A stretch of DNA of 64,000 nt. Origin: Pontibacter indicus. Lineage in GTDB: Bacteria; Bacteroidota; Bacteroidia; Cytophagales; Hymenobacteraceae. Both the position numbers and the translations under genes were made by a program. Where the stretch lies: positions 372,001 through 436,000 of the forward strand of contig NZ_FTPP01000004.1 in the NCBI RefSeq assembly GCF_900156345.1, given 5' to 3'. Below are positions 6,421-15,099 of this stretch, one piece after another; within the stretch, counting starts at the first letter, position 1; each line of letters begins with the position of its first letter. The notes under the pieces were generated by a model. It was not told where the DNA came from. It saw only the letters and a list, made by a program, of their open reading frames with translations, and ran no database searches.

Positions 6421-9372
6421 TTAAGTTTTAGGAACAATCGATTTATAAATCACATCATGTATGCGGGTGCGGATATTATACTTCACCAGTTTGGAGTTGC
6501 CCGCATCCGGGTATACTCTGTTACTCAGAAAGATGTAGATCAACTGGTTATCCGGGTCCACCCAGGCACCTGTGCCAGTAAAGCCGGTATGGCCAAAAGT
6601 TGACTTTGAGGCCAGGTTCGAAGTCGGGCCATTGCCGTCCGGGTCGGGTTTGTCCCAGCCCAGGCCGCGGCGACTGGTGGTAGACTGTCGCTTCGAGAAC
6701 TCCGCTACCACTGGTGTGTTGTAATATTTGTGCCCGCCGTAGTTGCCGTTTTGCAGGTTCATCTGCAGGAGCACGGCCAGGTCGTTGGCGTTGGAGAACA
6801 AACCCGCATGACCGCCCACACCGCCCATCATGGCAGCGCCCTGGTCGTGCACCGTGCCCCAGATCAGGTTTTTGCGGAAGTAATTGTCATCCTCAGTCGG
6901 CACGATCACGTCGCGTGAGTGCTTCAGGAGCGGATTGTAGGTCATGGTGCCCAAGCCGAGCGGACCGTAAAAGTTCTGATCCATGAATTCGTTCAGCGGC
7001 TGGTTCAGCAATCGCTCCGACATACGCTTGAGAATGTAGAAACCCAGGTCGCTGTACTGGTAATCGTAGGTTTTGGCGGCCTTCGGCTTCACCAGCAAAG
7101 GTGAGCGCACGGTCCAGGCCCACAGTGAATCCTCCATCGATTTAATGGAGTAGATGCCCGGCACCACTTCGTTCGGGAACACATCGTTTTGGGCGCTGGC
7201 GTAGAAGGTCTGGTTCAGCTGCAGCTTGTCCAGTGTTTTCTGCCAGTGCGGTATACCTGCCCGCAAACCCGACTGATGGGCCAGCACGTCGCGAATCACC
7301 AGATTGGCTTTGTTGGTGCCTTTCAATTCTGGTAGGTAAGTGGCTACTTTCTCGTCGAGGTTGATCTTGCCTTGGTCTTTTAGGAACATCACGGCCTGCA
7401 GCGTAGCCGCCACTTTGGTGATGGACGCAATGTCGTATACCGTGTTGTTGGTCACCGGCTTTTTCTTGTCGTAGGTATAGTATCCGTACGATTTGTTGAA
7501 GATCACAGTACCGTTCTTCACCACGAGCACCTGTGCGCCCGGCGTGGCGGCGTAGGCAATGGCTTCGGTGGCAATGTTGTCGATCTGGGCCAGGGTCCTG
7601 GAGTCCATACCTACGCTCTCCGGGGTGCCATACCTCAGGCGGCCGAGCGAAGGGGTGGCTATACCTGTGCCGGCCTTCAAATTAGCCGAAGCGGTTACTG
7701 GCAGCTTGCCTTTGGCAGCGCGGGCACCAAACAGCACCTGCGGCACCAGCGACTGTGAGGTCGGGTTGTCTTCGTAGCCTGCCACGAGCCAGTCGCTCTT
7801 GTCGAAGTACTTCAGGCTGTAGGCGTTTCCGAATACGGCTACCACTACTTTTTTGTCGGTGCGCTCCTGCAGGTACTTAATGAAAGCACGCGTGCCCAGC
7901 CCGATGCCAAAATCGCGGAAAGGCGTATTGTTCAGGCCATGCACGCTTACCACCACCACATCGTGGTCCTGTAGTTTTGAGAAAAGCTTGGTGAAAGCAG
8001 AGTCCGCTGCAAAGCGGTCCCGGATATTGAATTTGGTAACCGGCGCATAGTTGCCCAGCGTCTGCTGGAAAATACTGTTAGGGCCTGTGCCAATAGCAAC
8101 AGACGCAATGCTCAGCGTGTCGAGGTTGCGGAAGGGGATCAGGTTGCCTTTGTTGCGGGCCACCGTTACGGCATGCTCATACAGCTGCTCCTGCACCACA
8201 TTACTCAACGGACGGTCCACATCCTGCTGCAGATTGGTAAGCGAAATGGGTTTATAGTTGTTCAGGCCAGCCCAGTACTTGGCGTGCAGAATCTTGCGCA
8301 CCCGCTGGTCAATTTCTTCCTGCTTGATTTGTTTGTTGGCAATGGCCTCGTTGATCTTGCGCACGGCAGTTGGCACGTCCTCCGGGAACAGCAATACGTC
8401 GTTACCAGCCAACAGGGCCTTTAAATCCACTTCTCCGGGCTTGTAGAAGCTGCTCACGCCTTTCATGTTCAGGGCGTCGGTAAACACCAGCCCCTTGTAC
8501 TTCATCTTCTCTTTCAGAAGCCCGGTCACGATCGGCTTGGAGAGCGTGGCTGCCTGGTTTTTGGTGGAGTCAATCTTCGGCATGTGCAGGTGCGCCACCA
8601 TCACGCCCATCACACCGGCCTCAAAAGACTTATGGAAAGGGTAGAGTTCCACCTCGGAGAGGCGTTTCATGTCGTGGTTCACCACCGGCAGGGTCAGGTG
8701 CGAGTCGGTATCCGTGTCGCCGTGGCCGGGGAAGTGCTTGGCCACCGCAATGATGCCGTGGTCCTGCAGGCCTTTGATGTAAGCCACGCCACGGCGGGCC
8801 ACTTCTTCCTTCGTCTCGCCAAACGAGCGGTTGCCGATCACTGGGTTAGCCGGGTTTACATTCACGTCCAGCACCGGCGAGAAGCTCACGTGCACGCCCA
8901 TACGCTTCATCTTAAGCGCAATTTCGCGGCCCATCAGGTATACGTACTTGTCATCGGTGAGCGCACCCAGGGTCATTTGTCTGGCGAAATGCATGCTGCT
9001 GTCGAGGCGCATGTTCAGGCCCCACTCCGCGTCAAGCGCGATCAGCATGGGCACGCGGGCCTTGCTCTGGAAGCGGTTGGTAAGTTGGGCCTGCCGTACG
9101 GGGCCGCCCTGCATGAACATGATGCCGCCCACGCCATAGCGGCTCACAAGCGTGTCGATTGACTGGAAATGTTTTTCGTTTTTGTTAGAGTACGCGGCCA
9201 CCATAAACAGCTGACCGATACGCTGGTTCGGAGTCATGGAAGTGAAGACGCTGTCTACCCAACTTTGCTCTTTAGAGGCCACCACGATGTTGTCTGACGG
9301 CGTCAGAGACATCAGCGGACCCATGCCGAGAAAGATAAGTATAAGTAACCCTAAGCTAAAACTCTTCAACAT
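6421..9372 (-). CDS. Secreted glycoside hydrolase family 3 / beta-lactamase-type serine hydrolase fusion
   Basis: A 983-residue exported protein. After a signal peptide, residues ~35-400 are a NagZ-type GH3 domain: 'KHFPGHGDTDTDSH' carries the His-Asp acid/base dyad and 'VFTDALNMKGV' the Asp nucleophile. A GH3 C-terminal-like region follows (to ~590). The last ~380 residues are a class C beta-lactamase/PBP fold, with 'SITK' (SxxK), 'YSD' (YxN-like) and 'HTGFTG'. This pairing is common in Bacteroidota and fits peptidoglycan turnover: N-acetylglucosaminidase plus peptidase/amidase-like activity. Substrates are inferred. A single strong start follows the hydrophobic signal. Confidence 0.9.
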   Translation of the reverse strand: MLKSFSLGLLILIFLGMGPLMSLTPSDNIVVASKEQSWVDSVFTSMTPNQRIGQLFMVAAYSNKNEKHFQSIDTLVSRYGVGGIMFMQGGPVRQAQLTNRFQSKARVPMLIALDAEWGLNMRLDSSMHFARQMTLGALTDDKYVYLMGREIALKMKRMGVHVSFSPVLDVNVNPANPVIGNRSFGETKEEVARRGVAYIKGLQDHGIIAVAKHFPGHGDTDTDSHLTLPVVNHDMKRLSEVELYPFHKSFEAGVMGVMVAHLHMPKIDSTKNQAATLSKPIVTGLLKEKMKYKGLVFTDALNMKGVSSFYKPGEVDLKALLAGNDVLLFPEDVPTAVRKINEAIANKQIKQEEIDQRVRKILHAKYWAGLNNYKPISLTNLQQDVDRPLSNVVQEQLYEHAVTVARNKGNLIPFRNLDTLSIASVAIGTGPNSIFQQTLGNYAPVTKFNIRDRFAADSAFTKLFSKLQDHDVVVVSVHGLNNTPFRDFGIGLGTRAFIKYLQERTDKKVVVAVFGNAYSLKYFDKSDWLVAGYEDNPTSQSLVPQVLFGARAAKGKLPVTASANLKAGTGIATPSLGRLRYGTPESVGMDSRTLAQIDNIATEAIAYAATPGAQVLVVKNGTVIFNKSYGYYTYDKKKPVTNNTVYDIASITKVAATLQAVMFLKDQGKINLDEKVATYLPELKGTNKANLVIRDVLAHQSGLRAGIPHWQKTLDKLQLNQTFYASAQNDVFPNEVVPGIYSIKSMEDSLWAWTVRSPLLVKPKAAKTYDYQYSDLGFYILKRMSERLLNQPLNEFMDQNFYGPLGLGTMTYNPLLKHSRDVIVPTEDDNYFRKNLIWGTVHDQGAAMMGGVGGHAGLFSNANDLAVLLQMNLQNGNYGGHKYYNTPVVAEFSKRQSTTSRRGLGWDKPDPDGNGPTSNLASKSTFGHTGFTGTGAWVDPDNQLIYIFLSNRVYPDAGNSKLVKYNIRTRIHDVIYKSIVPKT

Positions 9373-9392
9373 CCTGTACTGGTATTATAATA

Positions 9393-9423
9393 TTGGAACA
9401 AGTCGAAATTACCCCTATTTTTG
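9393..9423 (+). promoter_or_regulatory. Possible upstream Bacteroidota promoter
   Basis: TTG at 9393-9395, then 20 bases, then TATTTTTG at 9416-9423, matching TTG-N19/20-TAnnTTTG. Its transcript would run toward mutL or form a short non-coding RNA. Confidence 0.4.
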
Positions 9424-9692
9424 CAGAAGGCGGCTCAAAAAACGGAAAAAATTATTTCCAGTCTTTTCTGCCCCTGAAGGAGGTATGGCGGCTAGTGCCT
9501 GTAGGTGCTCATGCCTCAAGAGTCACTTGTTAAAAAGGCTCCTCTTGTCGAATTCAGAATCCGGACAAACTCTAAATTTCCGGGCACTTTTTGCTACCGG
9601 TCTGTAAATTAGTAATAAAATTCGTTCCGAATAAGTTCTGTTTTGACAAAATAGTATATTCAAAAACCCGGCCGATTTCCGAAATTGGGTGC

Positions 9693-9723
9693 TTTGAATG
9701 GAAGATACCACCAAATAGATTTG
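9693..9723 (+). promoter_or_regulatory. mutL promoter, apparently leaderless
   Basis: TTTG (9693-9696), a 19-base spacer, and TAGATTTG (9716-9723) match the Bacteroidota consensus exactly. The expected start point (about 6 bases on) falls at 9729-9731, 2-4 bases before the mutL ATG at 9733, leaving no room for a ribosome-binding site. Confidence 0.8.
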
Positions 9724-9732
9724 AAATAGCGG

Positions 9733-11559
9733 ATGTCCGATATTATACACTTATTGCCCGATTACCTTGCCAACCAGATAGCCGCAGGTGAAGTGGTGCA
9801 GCGCCCTTCGTCGGTGGTGAAGGAGTTGCTGGAAAACGCCATCGACGCCCGCGCCACAAGCGTGCAGTTGATTGTGAAGGAGGCCGGGAAACAGTTGGTG
9901 CAGGTGGTGGACAACGGCATCGGCATGTCGGAGACGGACGCCCGCATGTGCTTTGAGCGACACGCCACTTCCAAGATCAAATCAACCGAAGACCTGTTCC
10001 GCATCCGGACGATGGGTTTCCGGGGCGAAGCCATGGCCTCGATTGGGGCGGTGGCGCAGGTAGAGCTCAAAACCAAACCCCACGGCGCCGAAACAGGTAC
10101 CCGCCTGCTGGTGGAAGGCTCTGCCGTAACTGCACAAGAGCCCGCTGCCGTACCTGCCGGAACCTCCATTGCTGTCAAAAACCTTTTCTATAATGTGCCC
10201 GCCCGCCGCAACTTTCTGAAGACGAATGCGGTGGAGATGCGCCATATCCTGGATGAGTTTCAGCGGGTAGCCCTGGCTTACCCGGAAGTGGCCTTTACGC
10301 TGCACCACACCGAGGTGGAAATCTTCAGTCTGCCGGCCGGAAAGTTGACGCAGCGCATCGTGGGCGTGTTTGGCAACAACTACAAAGAGCAGATGGCCAG
10401 CTGCGAAGAAGAAACGCCCTTTATGAGCGTGCGCGGCTATATTGGCAAGCCCGAGTTTGCCCGGAAAACACGCGGGGAACAATTCTTTTTCGTCAACAAC
10501 CGTTTCATCAAAAGCGGCTACCTTAACCATGCCGTGATGACGGCCTACGAGGGACTCCTGCCCAAAGACAGCCATCCTTTTTATGTGCTCTTCATCGACA
10601 TAGAGCCTGAGCGAATCGACATCAACGTGCACCCGACCAAGACCGAGATTAAGTTCGAGGACGAGAAGACGGTCTACGCCATCGTGCATGCTGCCGTGAA
10701 GAAATCATTAGGAACGCACAACATTGCCCCTTCGCTTGATTTTCAGAGCGATGTGAATTTTGTGCCGCTGCAGCCGATCCGGATGCCGCATGGGGGAGAG
10801 GGCTTCGAGAAAGAAGGCTCCTTCCCGGGTTTTAAAGCGCCTGCCTCGCCTAAAAAAGCGAGTGTCAATGGCTGGGAGCAGCTGTATGAGCCTTTGCGCA
10901 ACGCGCAGCCAGTGCAGCAAAAAGAGGAGCGTATTACCTCACCGTCAGGTATGGGCCTGCTCGACGATGCCTTTGCGGCACCGATGACTACATCGAGCAA
11001 AACTTTGCAGGTGCATCACAAGTATTTGTTGGTGCAGGTGAAGTCCGGCGTGATGATCATTGACCAACAGGCGGCGCAGGAGCGGATTCTTTTTGAAAAG
11101 TACATGGCCTCGCTGCAGAAGAAAATGGTGACCTCGCAGGCGCTTCTTTTCCCGCAGACCATCGAGCTTTCGCCTGCTGATTCGGCACTAGTGAAGGAGC
11201 TGCGGGCTGAGTTTCAGGAGCTGGGTTTCCAGTTCGAGGACTTTGGCGGCAACACCATCATCCTGAATGCTATACCTGCCGATGTGCAGGCGGCCAACGA
11301 GAAAGAGCTGCTCGAGGAGCTGATCGAGCAGTACAAAAACAATCTGGCCACACTCAAGTTAGATAAGCGCGAGAACCTGGCCCGGGCCATGGCCAAGCGC
11401 CTGGCCTCCAAACTGCAGCCGCGCATGTCGGAGCTGGAGATGAACTCGCTTGTAGACAAACTGTTCGGCTGCGAAGTGCCCAACTATACCCCCGGCGGAC
11501 AAAAGACGCTGGTCATCATGGAGCTCGGTCAGCTGCATGAGCTTTTCCTGAAGGGGTAA
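9733..11559 (+). CDS. mutL: DNA mismatch repair protein MutL
   Basis: A 608-residue protein. The GHKL ATPase motifs are intact: 'ELLENAIDA', 'DNGIGM', 'FERHATSKI' and 'TMGFRGEAMASI'. A variable linker (~330-415) leads to the C-terminal dimerisation/endonuclease domain. The endonuclease motif DQHAxxExxxxE is present as 'DQQAAQERILFE' with His replaced by Gln. The position of the usual CPHGRP motif reads 'TPGGQK', without its Cys or His. Nicking activity is therefore uncertain, although Bacteroidota MutLs often vary here. The promoter lies directly at the start codon. Confidence 0.95.
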   Translation: MSDIIHLLPDYLANQIAAGEVVQRPSSVVKELLENAIDARATSVQLIVKEAGKQLVQVVDNGIGMSETDARMCFERHATSKIKSTEDLFRIRTMGFRGEAMASIGAVAQVELKTKPHGAETGTRLLVEGSAVTAQEPAAVPAGTSIAVKNLFYNVPARRNFLKTNAVEMRHILDEFQRVALAYPEVAFTLHHTEVEIFSLPAGKLTQRIVGVFGNNYKEQMASCEEETPFMSVRGYIGKPEFARKTRGEQFFFVNNRFIKSGYLNHAVMTAYEGLLPKDSHPFYVLFIDIEPERIDINVHPTKTEIKFEDEKTVYAIVHAAVKKSLGTHNIAPSLDFQSDVNFVPLQPIRMPHGGEGFEKEGSFPGFKAPASPKKASVNGWEQLYEPLRNAQPVQQKEERITSPSGMGLLDDAFAAPMTTSSKTLQVHHKYLLVQVKSGVMIIDQQAAQERILFEKYMASLQKKMVTSQALLFPQTIELSPADSALVKELRAEFQELGFQFEDFGGNTIILNAIPADVQAANEKELLEELIEQYKNNLATLKLDKRENLARAMAKRLASKLQPRMSELEMNSLVDKLFGCEVPNYTPGGQKTLVIMELGQLHELFLKG

Positions 11560-11666
11560 TTTAAATTGTTAACTGGTTGATTGTTAAATTATTGTTTTTT
11601 TTCTGAGCTTATACTTGCTCAGGTATAGCAACGACAAAGCAACCGACACAATAAAAATAAGATACG

Positions 11667-12446
11667 ATGTTCAATATAACCCCCATGGTCAGGAACCTCC
11701 TGATCATCAACGTGGTGGTGTTCATACTGCAGGCGAATGGTGTGTTCGACTACCGGCCATTTGCACTGCACCACTTCGGCTCCGACTATTTCCAGCCGAT
11801 CCAGATATTTACGCACATGTTTCTGCATGGTGGCTGGGCGCACTTGTTCAGCAACATGTTCAGTTTGTTCATTTTCGGACCACTGCTGGAGCGGTTTTGG
11901 GGTCCTCAGCGCTTTCTCAGCTTTTACCTGATCACCGGCCTGGGAGCGAGCATGCTCTACTCCGGCGTGCGGGCATACGAGTTGAACACAATCGAAAATG
12001 AGGCGGTGCAGTACATCGAGAATCCTACGCCGGCGGGCTTCCACAATTTTATGGAATCGCACTACGCGGGCGGCTACGAGAAACGCTTTGCCATAGAGTA
12101 CCAGCGCAACCCGGATAACGAAGGCTACATCACCGAAAGCAAGAAAGCTGTGACGGCGGTGTTCAACCAAGCCTTCAACATGCCGATGCTGGGTGCTTCA
12201 GGGGCTGTTTTCGGCATTCTGATGGCGTTTGGGATGCTCTTTCCGAATCTCGAACTCTTCCTGCTCTTCCTGCCCGTCCCCATCAAGGCCAAGTATTTTG
12301 TGCTCATGTATGGGGCTTATGAGCTATATGCGGGCTTTAACAGGGTGCCGGGTGATAACGTAGCCCACTTTGCCCACCTCGGCGGTATGCTGTTTGCTTA
12401 CATTCTTATCAAAATGTGGCAACGCAACGATTATCAGGATACGTAA
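11667..12446 (+). CDS. Rhomboid-family intramembrane serine protease (first of a tandem pair)
   Basis: A 259-residue polytopic membrane protein with rhomboid hallmarks: 'HMFLHGGWAHLFSNM' in the L1/TM2 region, catalytic Ser in 'GASGAVFG' (about residue 178) and catalytic His in 'HFAHLGGML'. Unusually, ~60 hydrophilic residues separate TM3 from the GASG helix ('YIENPTPAGFHNFMESHYAGG...'), a longer insert than in a minimal rhomboid. A second rhomboid follows after 69 bases. Substrates unknown. Confidence 0.88.
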   Translation: MFNITPMVRNLLIINVVVFILQANGVFDYRPFALHHFGSDYFQPIQIFTHMFLHGGWAHLFSNMFSLFIFGPLLERFWGPQRFLSFYLITGLGASMLYSGVRAYELNTIENEAVQYIENPTPAGFHNFMESHYAGGYEKRFAIEYQRNPDNEGYITESKKAVTAVFNQAFNMPMLGASGAVFGILMAFGMLFPNLELFLLFLPVPIKAKYFVLMYGAYELYAGFNRVPGDNVAHFAHLGGMLFAYILIKMWQRNDYQDT

Positions 12447-12515
12447 TAGTAAAAACAACAAGTAAAGGATAGCAAGGCGCAGCAGCCTTTCCGCTCTTTT
12501 CAGCTAACAGGTATA

Positions 12516-13430
12516 ATGAGTATTATCCAAGACATAAAAGACTCTTTCCGGCAGCAAAACAACACCCTGAAGCAACTGATTCTGATTAACGTCATCGTGT
12601 TTGTGACCTTGATCGTGCTTCGAACGGTGCTGTACCTGACCAGTGGCAGCTGGGCCTACACCGGGCTGATGCGCTTTATCGCGCTGCCCTCTGACCCACT
12701 CGTTTTCATTACCCGTCCCTGGACGATCATCACCTACTTCTTTACCCACGAAGGCTTCCTGCACATCATCTTCAACATGCTCAACCTCTTTTGGTTCGGG
12801 CAGCTGATTCGGGAGTATTTGGGGGAGAAGAAATTGCTGAGTCTGTACGTTTTGGGAGGTATAGCCGGTGGTTTGCTCTACATGCTGAGCTACAACCTAA
12901 TTCCCTACTTTGCCGACCGTGCCGCCTACGCCGTGATGATCGGTGCCTCAGCCAGCGTGCTGGCGGTGGTGGTAGCAGCGGCCACGCTGATCCCGAACTA
13001 TACCTTCAACCTGATCCTGATTGGTCCGGTGCGTATCAAGTACATCGCAGCTTTTCTGGTGATCTTGTCTATTTCCGGGGCCGTGGGCGATAATGCCGGC
13101 GGTAACATTGCCCACTTAGGCGGCGCTCTGTTTGGCTGGCTCTTCGTGAAGCAGCTGCAGCGCGGCCGTGACATGGGGCGCCCGTTGCACAGCACCATGG
13201 ACTTTTTTACCAACCTCTTCAAGCGCCGTCCGAAGCTAAAGGTAACGCACCGCCAAAAAGCGACCGTTGGGAATGATTCCCGCCCTTCCTCCGGCTACCA
13301 CACTGGGTATGCCGGCAAGCCCAGCCAAATGGAGATCGACCTGATCTTGGATAAGATCTCGGTTTCTGGGTATGAAAGCCTTTCCAAAGAAGAGAAGCAG
13401 AAGCTGTTTCAAGCGAGTCAGAAGGATTAA
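12516..13430 (+). CDS. Rhomboid-family intramembrane serine protease with C-terminal tail (second of pair)
   Basis: A 304-residue membrane protease: 'FFTHEGFLHIIFNML', catalytic Ser in 'GASASVLA' and His in 'NIAHLGGALFG'. After the last helix (~residue 215) a basic cytoplasmic tail ends in 'EIDLILDKISVSGYESLSKEEKQKLF', a short helical segment found at the C terminus of many Bacteroidota rhomboids. Tandem rhomboids are typical of this group; the two copies differ in loop length, which suggests different substrates (inference). Confidence 0.88.
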   Translation: MSIIQDIKDSFRQQNNTLKQLILINVIVFVTLIVLRTVLYLTSGSWAYTGLMRFIALPSDPLVFITRPWTIITYFFTHEGFLHIIFNMLNLFWFGQLIREYLGEKKLLSLYVLGGIAGGLLYMLSYNLIPYFADRAAYAVMIGASASVLAVVVAAATLIPNYTFNLILIGPVRIKYIAAFLVILSISGAVGDNAGGNIAHLGGALFGWLFVKQLQRGRDMGRPLHSTMDFFTNLFKRRPKLKVTHRQKATVGNDSRPSSGYHTGYAGKPSQMEIDLILDKISVSGYESLSKEEKQKLFQASQKD

Positions 13431-13916
13431 GTAGGTATAGCTTGGTTTTTCGCTTAGCCAGCGGAGCCTTTTTGCAATGGCGCGAGCGTCCATGCTATTG
13501 ATTACCACTGAGAGGGCTCTAAACCAGTGTAAAGTATGCCTATACCTGGCGTAGCAACTGCTTTTATGTATAATACCGGTACTACTCTGTAGCTTGCCCT
13601 GGCCGGGCGGGCTTCACTTTTTTCCTTGATGAAAAAAGTAAGCAAAAAAATCAAGACGCTCCAAACTCGCTGAACGCTCGAACAGTGGAGCGTCGTAAAG
13701 TGCACCGGGCACTGCTAGTTGCTGCGTTGGCTCAGTGCAAGTTAGTCTTGCTATACCTGCCAGTGGTATGTACGGTCACAAAATCTACGAAGCTTCTACT
13801 TTAGGACTTGCAATAGCAGAAATTCCCCTCTCGGGAGGGGCAGGGGTGGGTTAATCGTGCATCGGAATCCTGTAAATCCTGGGGGTAGGGGCCCTCTATA
13901 TAAAGATTCAGACAAA
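13431..13916. repeat. Intergenic region with three dispersed-repeat fragments
   Basis: No gene is convincing here. The gap contains (a) the GCGAGCGTCCATGCT phrase near 13482, shared with 4843-4860; (b) 13605-13700, an A/T-rich stretch 'CTTGATGAAAAAAGTAAGC...ATCAAGACGCTCC', a phrase I have seen often between Bacteroidota genes, whose CTTGAT/ATCAAG ends can pair; (c) 13823-13852, a CCCCTC...GAGGGG hairpin followed by GGGGTGGGTT, another familiar dispersed element. The motif AGGTATA/TATACCT occurs three times. Confidence 0.6.
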
Positions 13917-13950
13917 AAAAGCGCCGCTCCTTGGCAGAAGCGGCGCTTTT
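13917..13950 (-). terminator. Terminator of mdh
   Basis: A 12-bp stem AAAAGCGCCGCT/AGCGGCGCTTTT, 23 bases after the mdh stop, ending in a T-run on the minus strand. Confidence 0.9.
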
Positions 13951-13973
13951 CATATCAAAGTAAGGTATAGCGA

Positions 13974-14915
13974 TTAAGCCTTAGAAGCGTTGATGTTGTC
14001 AAGCGCGTCCATTACTTCTTTCACGTGACCACGGGAAGTCTCCAAAAGTTGCTTCTCGTCTTCGTTCAGGTCAAGCTCGATGATGCGCTCAATACCGTTC
14101 TTGCCCAGGATTACCGGAACACCCAGGTATACGCCGTCAATGCCGTACTCGCCTTCCAACTTCACGCAAACAGGGAATACACGACGCTGGTCGCGTACGA
14201 TGGCCTCTACCATCTGAGCAGCTGCTGAACCCGGAGCGTACCAGGCAGAAGTACCCATCAGTTTCACCAGTTCGCCACCACCGTTTTTGGTGCGGTCCAC
14301 AATTGCGTCAAGCGTTTCTTTGTCGATCAATTCGGTTACCGGAATGCCACCAACCGTTGTGTAACGTGGAAGTGGAACCATGGTATCGCCGTGACCACCC
14401 ATCAATACTGCCTGGATGTCTTTTGGAGACACGTTCAGGGCCTCAGCTAAAAACGCTCTGTAACGGGCTGTGTCCAGGATGCCGGCCATACCCATTACGC
14501 GGGTGCGTGGCAGCTTGGAAGTGATGTGCGCTGCGTATGTCATCACGTCCAATGGGTTAGAAACCACGATGATGATGGCGTCAGGCGAGTGCTTTACGAT
14601 GTTTTCAGTTACGGACGTCACGATGCCTGCGTTTGTAGAAATAAGGTCATCGCGTGTCATACCTGGCTTGCGTGGCAGACCAGATGTGATCACCACCACA
14701 TCAGAACCAGCAGTCTTGCTGTAGTCGTTGGTTACGCCAACTGTGCGCGTGTCATACAGGTTGATGGGGGCTTTCTGCCAGATATCAAGCGCTTTGCCCT
14801 CAGCAAAACCTTCTTTAATATCCACTAAAACTACTTCGTTCGCGATTTCGCGGTAAGCCAATACATCGGCGCACGTTGCACCCACGTTACCAGCTCCAAC
14901 TACGGTTACTTTCAT
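13974..14915 (-). CDS. mdh: Malate dehydrogenase
   Basis: A 313-residue LDH-type malate dehydrogenase of the TCA cycle. NAD site 'VVGAGNVGATCADVL' at the N terminus; 'VDIKEGFAEGKALDI' carries the Asp that favours NAD; 'GLPRKPGMTRDDL' is the mobile loop with substrate-binding Arg residues; 'GGHGDTMVP' holds the catalytic His. Length and start are standard. It stands alone, with its own terminator and an 18-bp inverted repeat upstream at about 15 kb. Confidence 0.96.
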   Translation of the reverse strand: MKVTVVGAGNVGATCADVLAYREIANEVVLVDIKEGFAEGKALDIWQKAPINLYDTRTVGVTNDYSKTAGSDVVVITSGLPRKPGMTRDDLISTNAGIVTSVTENIVKHSPDAIIIVVSNPLDVMTYAAHITSKLPRTRVMGMAGILDTARYRAFLAEALNVSPKDIQAVLMGGHGDTMVPLPRYTTVGGIPVTELIDKETLDAIVDRTKNGGGELVKLMGTSAWYAPGSAAAQMVEAIVRDQRRVFPVCVKLEGEYGIDGVYLGVPVILGKNGIERIIELDLNEDEKQLLETSRGHVKEVMDALDNINASKA

Positions 14916-14995
14916 TGTAGGATATACTTTAATTATGGTTTGAGATTCGGTTTACTTCCGTAAAATTATAAAAATCTATTGGAAAACTTCGTTTT

Positions 14996-15091
14996 CGTAT
15001 CAAGTATCAAGACACAAGTAGCACGACTTTTTTTCATTCACCAAACACACTCCAGCGAGGTCTTGATACTTGATACGTGTGTCGTGATACG
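14996..15091. repeat. Inverted repeat with 18-bp perfect arms
   Basis: CGTATCAAGTATCAAGAC (14996-15013) is repeated in reverse complement at 15060-15077, 46 bases apart. A third, partial arm (TGTGTCGTGATACG, to 15091) can pair with the same left end. Related text (AGCAAGACACACGTATCA, TACGTGTGTCGTGATA) occurs near 58216 and 58465. It lies between mdh and tilS and is probably a dispersed element. Confidence 0.75.
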
Positions 15092-15099
15092 AAAAAGCA

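Larger units (their letters stand above)
9373..9732. other. Gap between GH3 fusion and mutL
   Basis: No convincing gene. It contains a plus-strand promoter-like pair at 9393-9423 (TTG-N20-TATTTTTG), 310 bases before mutL, and the main mutL promoter at 9693-9723. The segment between them could be a long leader or a small RNA, but I see no strong terminator. Confidence 0.4.

Noticed and set aside
9236-9607. 123-codon plus-strand open frame before mutL
   Set aside because: Overlaps the start of the GH3 fusion on the other strand and has no conserved features.
13502-13705. 67-codon minus-strand open frame
   Set aside because: It is the translation of a dispersed intergenic repeat phrase, not a gene.
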